Part shown: positions 35,032 to 64,000 of the stretch, one piece after another
How positions within the stretch are numbered: position 1 is the first letter of the stretch
How the letters are laid out: each line of letters opens with the position of its first letter
Assembly: GCA_012861695.1 (NCBI GenBank)
Contig: JAAOOA010000012.1
Location: 4,298,270 to 4,362,269, forward strand
Reading direction: 5' to 3'
DNA from: Trematomus loennbergii
Lineage: Eukaryota > Chordata > Actinopteri > Perciformes > Nototheniidae
DNA: 64,000 nucleotides
Made by a program: the position numbers and the translations under genes
The notes under the pieces: generated by a model
The model's database searches: none
Told to the model about the DNA's origin: nothing
The model's input: the letters and a program-made list of their open reading frames with translations, nothing else

Positions 35032-37581
35032 GTCCAATTCTGTCTAAATGTCATAGACCTTGAACTGCATCCCCTCTCTCCTCTAGCTACTCTCACACGC
35101 ACACACACCCCTGGAGGCAGCACAGGTGGCATGGTATCTGCACTCCTGCTCGGATTGTGCAGGAATTAGAGTGGATGTGAGAGACAGGCTAAAGGGAGGG
35201 GGGGGGATGAAAAAGAGAAAGCGAGGATGCAAGTTTTGGAGATGTGTGGGCAGAGAGAAAGAGATAGAGAGAAAGGAGAGAGGGAGAGAGGCAGTGAGGA
35301 GATTGCAGCACAACGGCTGGAGGGCTCCCAGCATAAAGCAGGTCTTTGAAAAGGGCAGACAAAGAGAAAAGGTCTCGGCCAAATACCTGAAAGAATGTTG
35401 AGAGGAAAGAGGAGCGCGGCCAGAGGGAGATAAGGCAGTTAGCCGCACACTGAGCCAGCTCCTGTGTCATTGGATCAGGTTACTTCTGCCCTTGTGTGTG
35501 TGTGTTTGCATGCGCTCATCTGCTCGCTCGTCCATTCGAGCGCCGAGGTCGATATCGGCCTCTGCCGACATTCCGGAGTGTTCTGTCTGGGTTCATGGTC
35601 CAGTGAGGTCGCTGACAAAGCCGTGATGGGCAAGGCTGTGTGTGGCGCCTGGCGGGCGCGTCCAGGTTGGTGTGACGAGACCCTAACCCCAGCATCATGC
35701 CAGACTACATGATAAAACAGTTACAACAAAGTCTCAATATTCCTGCTAGACTCAAGAGATTCTGGTTCCCATGCGTCCCTTTTTCAGGCTCTACTCCTGG
35801 CCTTCAAAGCGTCTTAAGAGGGGAGGCTTTGAAAGTGATTTTCAAGTCTTGGCTTTATCTGTGTGTGGGAAATCACCCTCAAGCTATTTTGTAAGCTTAG
35901 CTACCTTTGAATAGAGTAACCGAGCCTTAGGATAAAGGGGATCTACTGAGCTACCGTAGCAACAAACCAAAATGAGGTGCAAACCAGCTTCCCCATCTGT
36001 TGGTGGGGAAACGACAACAACTCTGTCAGTATATTAGAAGTGGATAATGTGAGTATCGAAACAAATCTAAGCAGTTATTAGTTTTGATTGAAGGTCTGAT
36101 AGCAATTAGTCCCGCTCCGGCACACAGACTGACTTCCTGTCTAATGATGTCATTGACCTTGTCACCCCCAGGCAGGAGGTCAAAGTGTCCATGTTAAACC
36201 ATGCGTAATGGTTCCGTGTTTAGACTACAAGGGCCTGTCCGGCTAAATGGTGATGGATCGCTTCTTTTTGCTGCCGCTGGTGTGTGTTGCATCAGATGAT
36301 ACGGGTCTCAACATGATACGCAGTTGATTAAATCAATACTCCAAGGAAATGTGCGGTGGTGGGTTCCATTTCAATCCAATAACACAGAGGCTTAAGTTGT
36401 GCGTGTGTGTGCGCACGTGCCCGTACATGTATGAGCGTATACCCTTGAGGAGCGTTTGCAAAATAAAAGGACAAGGACATTTTGTTTGTTTGCAATATGC
36501 TTTTCAATTGAGGTCATCAACAGCAAATGCGCCGCCTTAAAAGAGGCATCATGATCATCTGAAGCACATGAAAGCAGAAATCTCTTCCCTATCAGCAATG
36601 ACAGAATATATGATAGTGGTCATTTACTGCCCCAGGTTGCTAAATCATCAGGGAAGGATCGAAAATGACAGCCCAGCAGGCTCATGCAAAAACTGAGAGA
36701 CATTTTATTCTATTTTCCCTGGCTTGTCGATTAGATTTGTTTGTGTAGAAGATGCCAGCTGCTTCTAAGGCACAGCGTCGAATGCGGCTGGTGGAGAAAC
36801 GGCTGATCTTGATGTAGATAGTGGATATGAAAGAATTACCAGCCATATGGCCACTGCTCTCCGAGTTATGTCAGGGATTGTTAGCCGGGCAGGTGCTGCC
36901 CCGAGGCTCAGCACATTGACAAATGCATGCACGCTGTTTATCACACTGTTTTGCACGCTAACATAAACACAGCACAGCAATGCAAAGCACAGAATAAGAG
37001 ACATCATTTGTGCTATTTTACTGCCTACCTGCTTTCCCTCCTTCTCTCACTTTTTCTCCCTTTCTTTCTTTCTGTCTCACCCCAGCGGTGACCCGTAGCA
37101 ACCCCCAGTCTAATGACCGCCTCAGTTTGACACTCATTAAAGGTGGTCAATTAACCGAAGGGGCCCGGAGTCACTTTCATTAGGAGACTTGTAAAGGTCT
37201 ATTTTAGTCTGGCTTTAAACAAAAGGGGGGAGACAAGGCGGGTGCTGGGTACCTGGTAGTAGACACAGGAGAACACTGGGGGAGGTTTTAAAACCTGCGA
37301 GAAGGAGAAAAAAAACCCTCTGGAGAGTCATTTGTTGTGTTTGTTATTTGTTTTGTTGAACTGGATTCTGTTGGTGTTTTATGGAAACAAACTCCGATGG
37401 TGGAAAACAGTGAAATTGCTGAACACAGTACAGAAAATTAGATCTCATGAGAGGGAAGATGAAAAACAGAGCCATCTGCTCTGAGGGCTGGCTCTCTAAA
37501 GACGATCTGGTCTCATTTCAATCCTTTGTATCACTCCTTTACAGTAAATCCAGGAGAGATTTTCTACCACGGTTTAAGCTG

Positions 37582-37584
<3 letters not shown>
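35032..37584. other. Intergenic, no gene seen
   Basis: Contains a GA/G-rich tract at about 35185-35295. The rest is unique-looking, balanced sequence without exons. Confidence 0.4.
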
Positions 37585-37631
<47 letters not shown>

Positions 37632-37644
37632 TGTGTGTGTGTGT

Positions 37645-37705
<61 letters not shown>
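37585..37705. repeat. (GT)n microsatellite with two phase breaks
   Basis: GT array with doubled G at 37624-37625 and 37645-37646. Confidence 0.95.
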
Positions 37706-37709
<4 letters not shown>

Positions 37710-38396
37710 TAGGAAGCATGTCCATGTGTGCAAATATGGGCGAGTGTACCAGGGGAAATGTTTTCCCATTGTGCATGCTTCCTGCTGTAACATATCTTGG
37801 AGTGTGTGTATCTGGTTTAAGGCACAAAGTGTCTCGTCGGTCCCAGGCCTCTGGAGTCATCAGCCTGTGAAGGTCAAGTCTGATTCAAAGAGAGACAAGG
37901 CAGATTGGCATGGAAATGGAATCTGCTGTCTCTGTGCCAAACGTCCAGACTGACTGACTGCCCTCAGCCTCTCATCACATCCAAGTCGATCCTCTCATCG
38001 CACCGTCCACTCCTCCGCCTCCTCCTCTCGCCACCGCCGCCTCTGCATACCAATATCAGAATAACACAGAGGAGGAGTAGCACTGAGATGGGCCTGTTTA
38101 ATAATCACGATGTCAAACAATGTCTGCATGAACGGGAAACACGAATCCAGCTGTTAGTTGCAGCCACGAACCATCTGCTTAAAGCAGAGCTGTCTCTTCT
38201 CGTTGCTTTCTTTTTTGTTTGGCATATGGCAGATGTACCCTGAAGCCATTTCTAAGCAGTTATTTCGTAATGAAACAAGAAATGCACTTATTCAGCGAGT
38301 GGATTCATAATCAGCCTCTGCTAAGAGATGCTGTTTAAATGTTTATTATATCTTTATGAGAGAAGCCGAGTTAGATAAGTGTTATGAGGACTACAG

Positions 38397-38529
<133 letters not shown>

Positions 38530-38693
38530 CTGCTGTTGTATGTAATGAGCATGCGCTTTTGATATGAATGAGTGCAGTGAGGCGTGAGATGAGTATGTGC
38601 CTGCTGGTATGGAACAAGTCCTTGCACTACTTGTGTGTATATGATTTTGTGACTGGACTATGTATGTGTGTGTGTGAGTGAGTGTGGGTGAGC

Positions 38694-38720
38694 AAGAGAG
38701 AGAGAGAGAGAGAGAGAGAG
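38694..38720. repeat. (GA)n microsatellite
   Basis: AGAGAG array of about 27 bases leading into a purine-rich stretch. Confidence 0.9.
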
Positions 38721-39341
38721 GGGAAAGAGGGAGGGGAGTGTTCATTGGGCTGAAATGGGTCCCTGCCCTTCATGAATATTCAGTTACCCCCCGAGTTCCA
38801 CTGATGTCTCACTGATGTCAGCTTGCGTGTGGGAAAAGTAGTTGCCCCAGTAACACAACTCGCCCAAAGCTGTTCCAAAAAAAAAGAAATTTGGGAATGT
38901 GTACTGTAGTTCATCCCCAAAATGCAAAGCGCTCTGGTCTGGAGCCAGTAATAAAATACAGCTGAGTGAAATCTTCTTGATCTCATGTGGCACCCTGAAA
39001 ACTAGGGCAGCACTTAGGTCACATGTTTAGGTCAGTCACCCTTCACTGGGGGATTCTCTAATGCATCCTGTCAACCGCTGTGCAGCCGCAGCATCGCAGC
39101 GAACACAAAGGCATGTCTGCGTCCGTTCATGATGCCTCCTGACTGCTCCTCTCACTTTTAATTTCTCAGCTGGGTATTTGCTGTGAATTTGTCTGTTAAG
39201 CTGAAAAACTCTTCTATAAAAGCACTGTTTCGTGCTTTAAGGCAGGTGACATTGAGAGATCCTTCACTGCCACGCTGAATGAGAGATATTATTATTCTGA
39301 CTATGTCATTGTCAAACAGACCTGCAGTGACACACACGCAT

Positions 39342-39343
<2 letters not shown>

Positions 39344-39397
<54 letters not shown>

Positions 39398-39409
39398 ACA
39401 CACACACAC
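39344..39409. repeat. (CA)n microsatellite
   Basis: CA array with a single CATACA interruption at about 39391-39396. Confidence 0.95.
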
Positions 39410-39894
39410 TCTATCTGTCAGCATCCACCATCTCTGCCCCACAGATGTTGCCTTAGTATTTAGGTCAGTTAGTTTGCAGATGGGTGGTCAGCAACGCTTG
39501 TATTAGCTTGGGTTTCCAGGAATTGATACAATGGGCAGTCAGCTCTCTGCGGCCACCCTGGAGAAGCCGGAAGTACAGCTCTTTATAATCATAACGGACA
39601 GTGTCCGCTTACGGATACCAAACAGCATTAAGGTCGGACTAATGACTGGAGCTACAAGATTAAGATTGCTGTGAAAATCTATTGTACTGATGAATGCTTC
39701 TACTGTATCCAGGGAGATAAGATTTCTCATATGACTATGTAATGCTGTATGTTACTACCGCCACTGCCACTGAGAACATTATCAACAAGCATTTTCCCTT
39801 TACTGTTTGCACATATAAATACGTGCACTGCCAATGAGCAGCTATTTCATCAATAATTAAAGAATACATTTAATGCTCTTTTTATTTATTTATA

Positions 39895-40105
39895 ATTCTA
39901 TTTTGGGTTCCTATTAGAACATGTTTACATGCTTTTCTTTAAAAACGAATTTTCTTTTTTGCATACTCTCTGTCTCAATATACCTGTATTCACCTACTTT
40001 CTGAAATGCTCAGTTTTGATGCACCTGTCTCTTTAAGAGCCCCCTCCCGAAAAAGCTCAGGCTCCTCTGATTGGCAGGCGATAAAAATTGCAACGGTAGT
40101 TTCCA
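39895..40105. mobile_element. Degraded copy of the TTAA-type MITE seen at 57732-58244
   Basis: It shares, in the same order, ATGTTTACATGCTT, ACCTGTATTCACC and CACCTGTCTCTTTAAG with the reverse strand of the 57732-58244 element. The stretch CTCTGATTGGCAGGCG lies further inside. The terminal inverted repeats have decayed beyond recognition, so the ends are approximate. Confidence 0.6.
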
Positions 40106-42961
40106 TGTCAGATAATGGTCAGATCTGAGATGGAATCAGAATTGCAAAAATGCTTACTCATTTCATGATTCAAGACTCATTCCTTTAGCACTCTTTTGAA
40201 TGACAGCAGTATGCTAAAGGCTGAATACTGATTATCTGTATACAAAAGATGCTACAGCATAATGCCATCTTTAATCATTCATAGTAATCAATATTGTCAA
40301 GTTTTGTTAATTGTTGATTTGAATTTAGTTTCAGAAGTCTCTTTGTTGCTTTGCTGAGTATTTTTAAGTATTCATGAAATACTGTCAGCTTTTGAATAAA
40401 TATTTTAAGTCGATATATTCAGCTTTTCATTCAATATTTTCACGTTTTGATTTAATTTTCTTAGGTATTCTCAAACATTTCCCCTAAGGCTTTTAATTTG
40501 TATTTATATATTATTAAGTTTCATTCAATACCCTGAGCTGTTCTTCAAACATCATTATACCATTATATAACATTTTTATCAAAAAGTTTACATTTTAAAT
40601 TGATTTTACCCAGGATTTGAGTCAATTGACATGTCATATTTCCTGCATAGTATGCCAGTGACAGTTCATTTTATTGTAATTTGTAAATATTACAGTTATT
40701 TGTTTCTTGGATTTTGCAGGACATACCTCCAGAGTTTCCTGTCCTTCAACCACCTGTCAGTCAACCGAGGCCAAGACACAAATCCTTAAAAACAGGTTTA
40801 AAATATAGTTTCATAAACATCAGTCATGCATGAAAGAAAACAGAGGCCATTACTTTAATGTATAAATGTGTCTGTATTTGTCAGGGGTGACTTTTCTGTA
40901 GTGCTAAACATCAAGAGCAGTTTGACTGAAAGGGGGAAATGAGAGAGACAGAAGGAACCAAAGCTTCAAGGCATAATACTGTAATTGGAAAATTGTGCAA
41001 ATGCGTTTTGGAGTCATGTTATAAAATGGCCAGCAGAGATAATGCCTGAGATTCGAGGCATGGCCTAATTGAGAGTAGGAGATGGAGGAGGAGAGGGGTG
41101 GCGACGCTGAGGGGGCGAATGAAGTGTGGGTTTTAAATTGGTTGAAGGAAATCTGGATGGAAATGGGATTTTCAAAGACGTGGGAGGGAGGGAGGCAAGG
41201 AGAGCGAGCTGGTTCTCTTTAAAGGGGAGGAGGGAAAGGAAGAAAGGGAATAATTCCCACTTTCCTCCCTGGTCTCCACACCTGTGACCCAGCAGCCAGC
41301 CGCAACAGCTATTTCTCCCACGCGTGTGTGCCTTTCTCATGTGTGTAAGTCTCTTAGGTTCCCTCCTTCCCCACATGATTGATGAGTCTCGGTTAGACCT
41401 GGATCTCTGCCATAGCCCGGGTCTGATCAGGCATGTTCTGGTCATAACAATGCCATCAATATGTGGCTGACGGCTGTATGTGTGTGTAATGAAACATAAA
41501 AATGAAGCATACCATAACCCAAGAGAGCCAAGACGTTATGGTAGAATTCCTGTTTCCTGCCCCTTTGCGGGATTAAAGAGGAACGTTGTTTAGATATAGT
41601 TTCCCGCAATTGATTGGAATTTGAATCACATTAATTTGCCCTTTCATGAGCGATCCATATGTTACTGTTTGACAAATGAACTTGCCTTTCATGGATTTTC
41701 TTCTCTCAGTTTCCGCTTCTTTGCCCCGTCTCAGGTTTCTTATTTAGTTCTAAGACGGACCAAAATCTGCTTGATATTTGATGAGCAACGTTTGATGAGA
41801 GGCATTAGTGGGCCTGCATTATTTATGACTGGCGAGTGATGCATTAACTCATTAAATATGTATATGTACATTACATGAGAAGGAACATGTCCCATAGCAT
41901 GTCATATTGATTATGGTGTGAGTTACTAGTCTCCTGCACGATCCATATGAACAAAAAAAACATTAAGTGATGGCAAACCAAAATCTCTTAAGAGCTATAT
42001 TGACGAATCCCCCCCGCCCTCCTCACCCGATGCATTGTCACAGTTGAGAAGTTGCAGACTTGGCTTCAACAGATCAAGGGTAGCGTCTGCACATGCAGCA
42101 GATTTTGTGTGGGAGCGTAGTGTGTGAATAACGTGAGGGGAAACTAAGATGTGGTGCCAACTGACGCCGTTAAAGGGATCGTACCAGTGTTATTGAATTC
42201 TTTCCCTCATCTGGTTAGCTATCACTTTTCATCTCCTGCTGACAACTTTATTTTCCATCCAAGGCTTCTTTACGAGCTTCACTGGCCACGTGTCCTCATC
42301 GGGAATTGAAGCGACTCATCTTGCAGGCAGTGATGTAGCAAACAAAATGATAAAAACTATACTTATGCATGTTGCCGATAATCTTAGAAAAAGAAAGAAA
42401 ACATCAGTGCAATCTAAAATGAATTACTTAGCTCAAGAATGCATTAATCTTTGCTTCCTCACGAATATATATATATATATATGAATTTATATTATGTAAT
42501 TTTTTCTCGCTGGCTTAAGAAGGAAGTTCAATTCCCACATAAAAATGCAAGTTTGCCCCGCTTGTAGGTCTCAATGCCTCAGAGGTGACTCTATGATAGT
42601 CTCCAGTGATTTACTTATTTTCTACATTACAAAAGCTAAAAAAAACTGAACTTGACAAAAAAGCTTTCTTGGAAATTCTTTTTTCTAATTAGCATTCATG
42701 GTCATGGGTGGAAATTAGTGTAAGTTAAATTGTTCCCAAGCCACCTCAAACTGCTGGCAGCTGTTGCTTTCCCAGGCGACTTGTTTCTATATAGACATGT
42801 GAGCAACCATGTTATACAATCAGAAAAAAAGGTGGGGAAAATTACACATGCTCACATCAATTAGAAGTCAAGAGACTGTGTTAGCCGTAGTTTAAAATGC
42901 ACTGGTGACTAAATATGCAAATCAAGTAGAGTGTGAGTGCCTAAAAGCAAAACAGTGACAG
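40106..42961. other. Intergenic, no gene seen
   Basis: AT-rich at 40150-40700 with recurrent TATTTT words. Unique-looking sequence with an (AT) run at 42464-42482 follows. No exons. Confidence 0.4.
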
Positions 42962-43560
42962 TTAAAGCTACATTATGTAACTATTTTAGCCTAAAGTGAC
43001 AGCTTCAAAATCTACACTGACTGTAATAGGGAGAATGGGGCCTCTGTCAGTCCCACTTTGCGCCCTTGCACTGTGTAACTCCGGTCATACAATCCCCGGA
43101 GGAGAGCGTAAGAATTTATAGCGCTAAGTTGATATTTTATGGAGAAAATGTTTCAGTTTTCTCCTCGGATGGGCTCTGGACTCGCTGTGATTTAGCTAGT
43201 TTGCTGATGGATAGATAGCTTAGCTCGTTGCTAAAGTGACGCTAACTACTGCTAACAGTAGCTGCCATTAGCTAGCTAGGGGTTAGCTCAGATAGCCGTG
43301 CTGTTAAGACAGAGAATTTGCAGCACTGGAGCAGTGTTATAGTTGGTACAGGTATCTTTGGAGTGCTGGAAGGATGCTTTCAGGCCTGGGGAAGGGTTTG
43401 TTGCATGCTGGGGGGGTAGCTGCGCTTGTGCCTCATTAGAAGCAAAGCAGGCCTGAAGGCAACAGAACCAGGTTAGTAATGTTAGCCAAATTGCTATGTC
43501 TCGAGCTTTCGCAGTTGCTTGATTTTTGGCCATTTAGCGGAGTTGTTGGTCATAAGTAAT
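42962..43560. mobile_element. Fragment of a teleost interspersed repeat starting TTAAAGCTACATTATGTAAC
   Basis: TTAA at 42962 is followed by AGCTACATTATGTAAC, then CTGACTGTAATAGGGAGAAT and CTCCGGTCATACAATCCCCG, which I recall as a common fish repeat. The interior contains many AGCTAG/GCTAAC words. The opposite terminus was not found, so the right boundary is a guess. The TTAA at the start suggests the same insertion chemistry as the other TTAA-flanked elements. Confidence 0.45.
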
Positions 43561-44816
43561 GGTATCGTAACAAATGTATGAGTACAGCTGTCCATATCTA
43601 CCACAGTGGTGGTTTATTGCATTCTGAAACAAAGAGATTTGCTTTGAAAAGACAACCCTTGAATGATGTTGGAAGGAGCTAAGGATGATGCAGCAAAAAT
43701 ATATACAACATAGGCCTATACTGTAGCATGTTGATCTGTTGCATCAACTAGACAATTGAATATCAAGCTTATATAATTAGAATAATTATATAGATGATGC
43801 ATTTATTAAAACATGAAGAGTTCAAAATGCTGCAGTTCATGCTGTAACAGTAATATTTCCTTATTTCTGTGATGTTGACTCTGTTGCAGAACAACAGTAG
43901 AGCCCTTTGGCAAATTAGAGACACAGACACACAAACAGACTCTCTCTCTCACACAGACAGACATTCACATTCACAGTGAAACATGCAGTCACACACAGAA
44001 GCTTAGTGGGGGGAAGGTTTTAATAAACCCACAGTAACGTGGATCTATGGGGGTCTCGGGACGGAGCCAGGAAACCAGATGAACGTACCTGCCCCAAGGC
44101 GCAGAGAGAGAATCAGTGAGGATGGGGGTGTGATTGAGGGAGGGGGGACAGTCAAGCCACAGGCGCATTATGTCTCTCATTGCCCTTACCTTCTCTCTCC
44201 TGCCATCAGTCTCTTCACTCGCCCACTCCGTCTCTGCTCACATCATCAGCCACACGAAGGCCATACCCACAAACACTGATGTGTTTGTCAAGAGAAAATG
44301 CCGATCACTTTAATAACATTTCATGCCATCTCTGCTTTCACCAAGGACTTGGAGATTGTTCCTCAGCCGGCTAAATGCAGACTGTAATTTCAGACAAACG
44401 CAATGGAAATGTCGACTGCAGCCAATCAGATTTAATCATGTATGAAGAAATGTAATTCTGGAGGACACCAGGGCAGAGCGGGTTGATACGGGTATTAGTT
44501 ACTATGCAAAAAGGCGTGTCAATATTCCCCGAATATGAATTTATGAAGCCTGCTTGTGATTTCAATCTGACTAATGTATCAGAACAAACCCATCTGTGCA
44601 GCACTGACCCCTGAGGTGAGGGTCTAGGGGGGGGGGATTGTGTGTGCAGTGAGGAAGTGCAGTGAGCGTGGGCGGCTGGTTTAAGCTCCCACCAGGAACC
44701 AGGGTGGTCAGTGAGTTGGCAAATGAAATATTTTACCCACATTTGTTAAGCTTGAAGGAAACACAAAGAAGTAAGAACGAAAGAACATCTCTCCAGAACA
44801 AGTTCCATGGGAAAAA
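43561..44816. other. Intergenic, no gene seen
   Basis: No exons or RNA genes. Short CT/CA tracts near 43920-43990. Confidence 0.4.
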
Positions 44817-44817
44817 T

Positions 44818-47800
44818 TTTATTTATCAATATGCGGTAGTTTCCAAACTGGTGGAACAGTATTTCGATTGTAGCTGGTGCCAATATGTTACGCTGAGAAG
44901 CGGCGAAAGAAGTGAATGGCAAAAAAATAAAATAACAAAACTTGACAGTTAAGATTCAAAAAAAGGGAAATAAATTCAACAGGTTCTGCTTACACATGCA
45001 CATTGAAAAATAATACTGTGGCTTTGAACAATAGCAGAAATCAACCTACAGTGAGAGGCTCATACCATGAGCGACCAACATCCTTGTGCTAAATTAGGAA
45101 AGGAGGGAGAGAGCAACTTTAAAACAAAGGACCGCCTGGGAGATAATGAGTGGAGTAAAGCGGATGATTTATGGTGAGCGCAGAACGGTCACACTCTCAT
45201 ACGTGGCCTCTTTTCTCCTTCCTCTCTCCCCTTCGCTCTACGTCTCTCTCCGTCAAGCCCGATAGACTTATTAAAAATGAGAAAAGATTAATCTTTCTGA
45301 ACCAAAATGTTTTGTTACATCTAATAATGGAGTGGAAGGTGTAGGGAACTCAAAGGCAGTGGAATAACACAGTCTTCATATGCAGAGTTAAGTGCCGTCT
45401 CCAACAGGGAAAGGGCCTTATCATCCATAGTTTAAATGACCTATCCATTTCAAAGCTACTCCGTGACAAAGCTTCAGTCCTGAACAGTTTCTCTACAGCA
45501 ACTAGAATTCTGTTGAATGGCGATGTTAAAACTCTGAACACCAGTTATTTTTTTTATCTTTAACACGTGTGGTAACAAAGACTTTTTTGACAATACTGGA
45601 CGCTGCAAAAAAACAGCTTGTGTCCGTTGCAATATTCAGTTTAACTCTAAAAGAAAATAAAAACATATTGCAAACAGAGACAAAAATGCAAGGATTCATA
45701 CAAAACACACTTTAAAAAGACAACTATTTACAAACATCCTCCATTACAAAAATCTAATCTTAAATTCTTCTTATGAGCAGTGTTCAGGTGAAATTACATC
45801 TTAAATTGGGCTATATCCATATATTTACATTTCTCTGTTATCTCATTTATCCTTTTTTTTTTTTTCTCCCCAAAACAAATTGAATAACATTGAGTGGTCA
45901 CTAGTATGAATAAAAATGAAATATGGTGGTAATTTGGTAATGACTCCCTTGGCTGGTGTAGGTGAATGGATGCGCACCGATCCGAAACAAAAATATTTGA
46001 GTTAAATGTGTTTCACAGAGGGCCGCTGAGGGCTGCATGCTGAGTTAAAACACAGGACCACAAAAGCACGAGCAGCTGTTTAGGCTGTTAACTCAGAGGT
46101 TAACGACACGCAAAAGCCACTGGAGTCTTCCCGGAGTCTTCAAGCAGGGCTGCCTTTTAACTCAGCAGTGTATATCCGTGGATGGCAACAGTATGTGGCA
46201 GCGGGTGATTGGTGTCTCTGCTGGGGAATAAACATTCACCAGGCAGCCTGACCGTTTGACTGGAGATAAACCTGGACCCGTCAGTCTCGGCCTGTCTGTG
46301 CGTGTGTGTGATTGCACATGTGCGTCAAACGTCAGCTCGAGCGTGCGTGCTGAGGAATAGCTGTCCTTATCTGCTCCCCTCTCCTCTCACACATCATTAA
46401 CCGGGACTGCGGCGCTCCGTACTCTGGCAGCCACAGTTAGGAGTTCCAGTCCCCAAAAAACAAATCTGCTGGGCTGCTACACCACAGATGCATTCATACA
46501 CACACACACACATGCAGAAAAACTGCAATTATAAGCAAAAATGAGCTCGTAGAAAGCATCTACATGTGCACATAGACAGGTTCCACCGCCACCTAAAGCA
46601 AGCTTCGGTTTGCACACATCCAGCCGCAGTAAATCCTGTCTCGGTGCCGCTGCCCTGGGCTGTGAGATAGCTGGGCTGCAGTGTCCTCGCCGGCTCGACA
46701 CCTTGACTGAGGAACATTCTGCACAGCATTTTTATTCATGGCACAACTGGGGAGAGGATGGAAATGTATGCTAAAATACCTCTACCCACCCGTACACCAT
46801 CACTACCCCCACCCCTTATCCCCATCTGCACTGCCATCTTCCTCTCAGGTTATAGCCAAGTCACAGGAACATTTTCTCCTCACTTGTCCCCGGGCTGGTG
46901 AGTGTGGGCACAGAGATGGCACATAGATTACTCACACGCTGGCGACACCACTGACTCATCTACAGATGGCAGCCAATTGGCCTCTCGCAATACTGTATCC
47001 CAATGTTCGGCCGTAGCTCGCCATCCAACTCATAGGGCGTCCTACCTATGTAGGCCAGCCAATCAGTGGCGACCACACCATCTACGCCCACCCTGCCCAG
47101 GCAGCAGCAGGCACCAATCTAACCGTTTGATGTTTACACCGGAGCATCAGAAGACAAAACAAACAAATATCAACCTGCCTGCTGTCTCGACACACATCTA
47201 CCCTAAAGCTCAAAAACACCTTCGATGGGTGCCAACTGGAGCGCTGACAGGGTGGCAGGGTTTTATAAGATCTCAGGATTGTCTGTCTGTCGGCATGTCT
47301 GTCTGTCTGTCTGTTTTTGAACTTTTACGATACAGTAACTTAGTGTTCTTCCTCTAAGCCAGTAATTCTGCCCAGATACAGGACTGGTCTGGACATGCCC
47401 GGACCCACACACACACACACACACACATATGGAGGACACACCTTTAAATACACACAAGTAGGTCATAAATACCAGAGTAATGATAAAGCTGATATCAGAC
47501 CAGCGGAGAAGGGAGTTCTTCCAGGATACACACACACATACACACCTCGACGTCAACAGTCCAGGTCAAGGTGTATTCTCGGGAAAAAATATCGGATGAC
47601 TCGGTGGATGACGTGGGTGGTGGTTGTGATAAGATGGAGTTATAATGATGATCTATTCAACTCTATACATTGTGCACTTGTAGGAAAAGTCTAACAAAAT
47701 ACAACTGCTTTGTGAACTGAATCAGGGTTTTCAAGGAAATCCTCCATCAAAAATAGTAAGTAAGGCAAACATCAGAGGTGCGAAGGGAGAGGAAACATGT

Positions 47801-48418
47801 TATTTCACACACTATGTCTGATACCTGAGCTATCTGGAGAGTTTCCTGGCCCAGCATGGAGCCCTGACTACTAACACCATGCACGCAGACACAAACACAC
47901 ACACGTTTTATTAACGCTTGCACAGGAACTGCAGGCTGAGTGGCTTTTGGGGCCTTTGTCTGCCTGTTTCTGGCTAGTGTGCTGCCGTGGTGTGTTTAAT
48001 TGGGTGTTGCACAGACTGTACTTCAGGGAACTGAGATAAGTTATATCCTGCCCGTTAAAGGGGACAGCGGACCAGGAAGCTGGAGTCCCATCTGTTGGTT
48101 CGCTCCAGCCCCGCCTCCCCCCCTTGTTGGAGCACAGTGGGAGATATAGAAGGTAGTAAGGTGGTGAGGGGGAGGATGAGGGGCAGGTGGGGATTGTCAG
48201 ACACCCCAAACAAACGGAATAAACCTTTCTCAGCAGTCAGCTCGTGACCCCATGTCAGTGCGTGTCTCTCCAGATTTGTGCAGCAGGTGGTAGAAATAAC
48301 ACGGGCTTGAAGAAGCATCAAGTCCCAAAATGCAAAGGAAAGTGTTCTTCCCGAGAACATAAATCAAGCGCTCCTCTCATTCTCTCTCCCGGCTGTGTGG
48401 CTGGCTGTGCGGAGCTCG
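44818..48418 (-). other. efnb1: Presumptive efnb1 3' untranslated region and flank
   Basis: This lies immediately downstream of the efnb1 stop on the minus strand. Candidate AATAAA signals on that strand lie at 47905-47910, 46732-46737 and 44818-44823. Two exact UGUAAAUA (Pumilio-type) sites in the sense orientation lie close together at 45725-45732 and 45822-45829, in an AT-rich, open-looking segment. This would fit a long 3' UTR of about 3.6 kb, but the end is not proven and the proximal signals could be used instead. Confidence 0.4.

Positions 48419-64000
<15,582 letters not shown>

Noticed and set aside
44782..44806. AGAACA half-sites resembling an androgen response element
   Set aside because: The half-sites are not arranged as an inverted repeat with three-base spacing, so chance occurrence is likelier.

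Overview
The window is teleost (most likely percomorph) nuclear DNA. Two vertebrate genes with split, GT-AG-bounded exons are present. Coding density is very low, (CA/GT)n microsatellites are numerous, and several interspersed-repeat types typical of fish genomes can be recognised. Nothing bacterial, viral or CRISPR-like is visible.

Layout. (1) Positions 1-10623 on the plus strand hold the androgen receptor gene (ar). The window enters part-way through exon 1. It then contains the two zinc-finger exons, the hinge and all ligand-binding-domain exons. The DNA-binding-domain and hinge sequence is diverged (for example [19 protein letters not shown]), which points to the fast-evolving one of the two teleost ar paralogues. 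The exon that is single in human AR (exon 4) is split here by an 84-base intron. Intron 7 (5.7 kb) is swollen by transposons, including a DNA transposon with a perfect 8-bp target duplication and a second element nested inside it. (2) Positions 10624-48418 form a 38-kb gene-free interval with microsatellites, several non-autonomous DNA transposons and a long, comparatively transposon-poor stretch (about 16-29 kb) that could be regulatory. (3) From 48419 to the end of the window, on the minus strand, lies the 3' part of ephrin-B1 (efnb1): exons 5, 4 and 3 (counted as in human) and at least 6.9 kb of intron 2. The ephrin receptor-binding exon and the first exon lie beyond position 64000.

How it fits together. 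AR and EFNB1 are also neighbours on human Xq12, so this is ancient linkage. Here the genes are convergent, and the human intervening genes OPHN1, YIPF6 and STARD8 are not seen. The two products (a nuclear steroid receptor and a transmembrane Eph ligand) are not known to act together, so the linkage is positional.

Main caution. Three conserved coding exons (ar exon 1, ar exon 8, efnb1 exon 5) each carry what looks like a single-base deletion, and the dinucleotide arrays carry many one-base phase breaks. The parsimonious reading is residual deletion errors in a long-read assembly, not two dying genes. An automatic gene caller would nevertheless truncate both proteins. I found no convincing new multi-gene system. 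The most interesting items are the extra ar intron, the dated nested transposons, the recurring TTAA-flanked elements and the gene-free ar-efnb1 interval.
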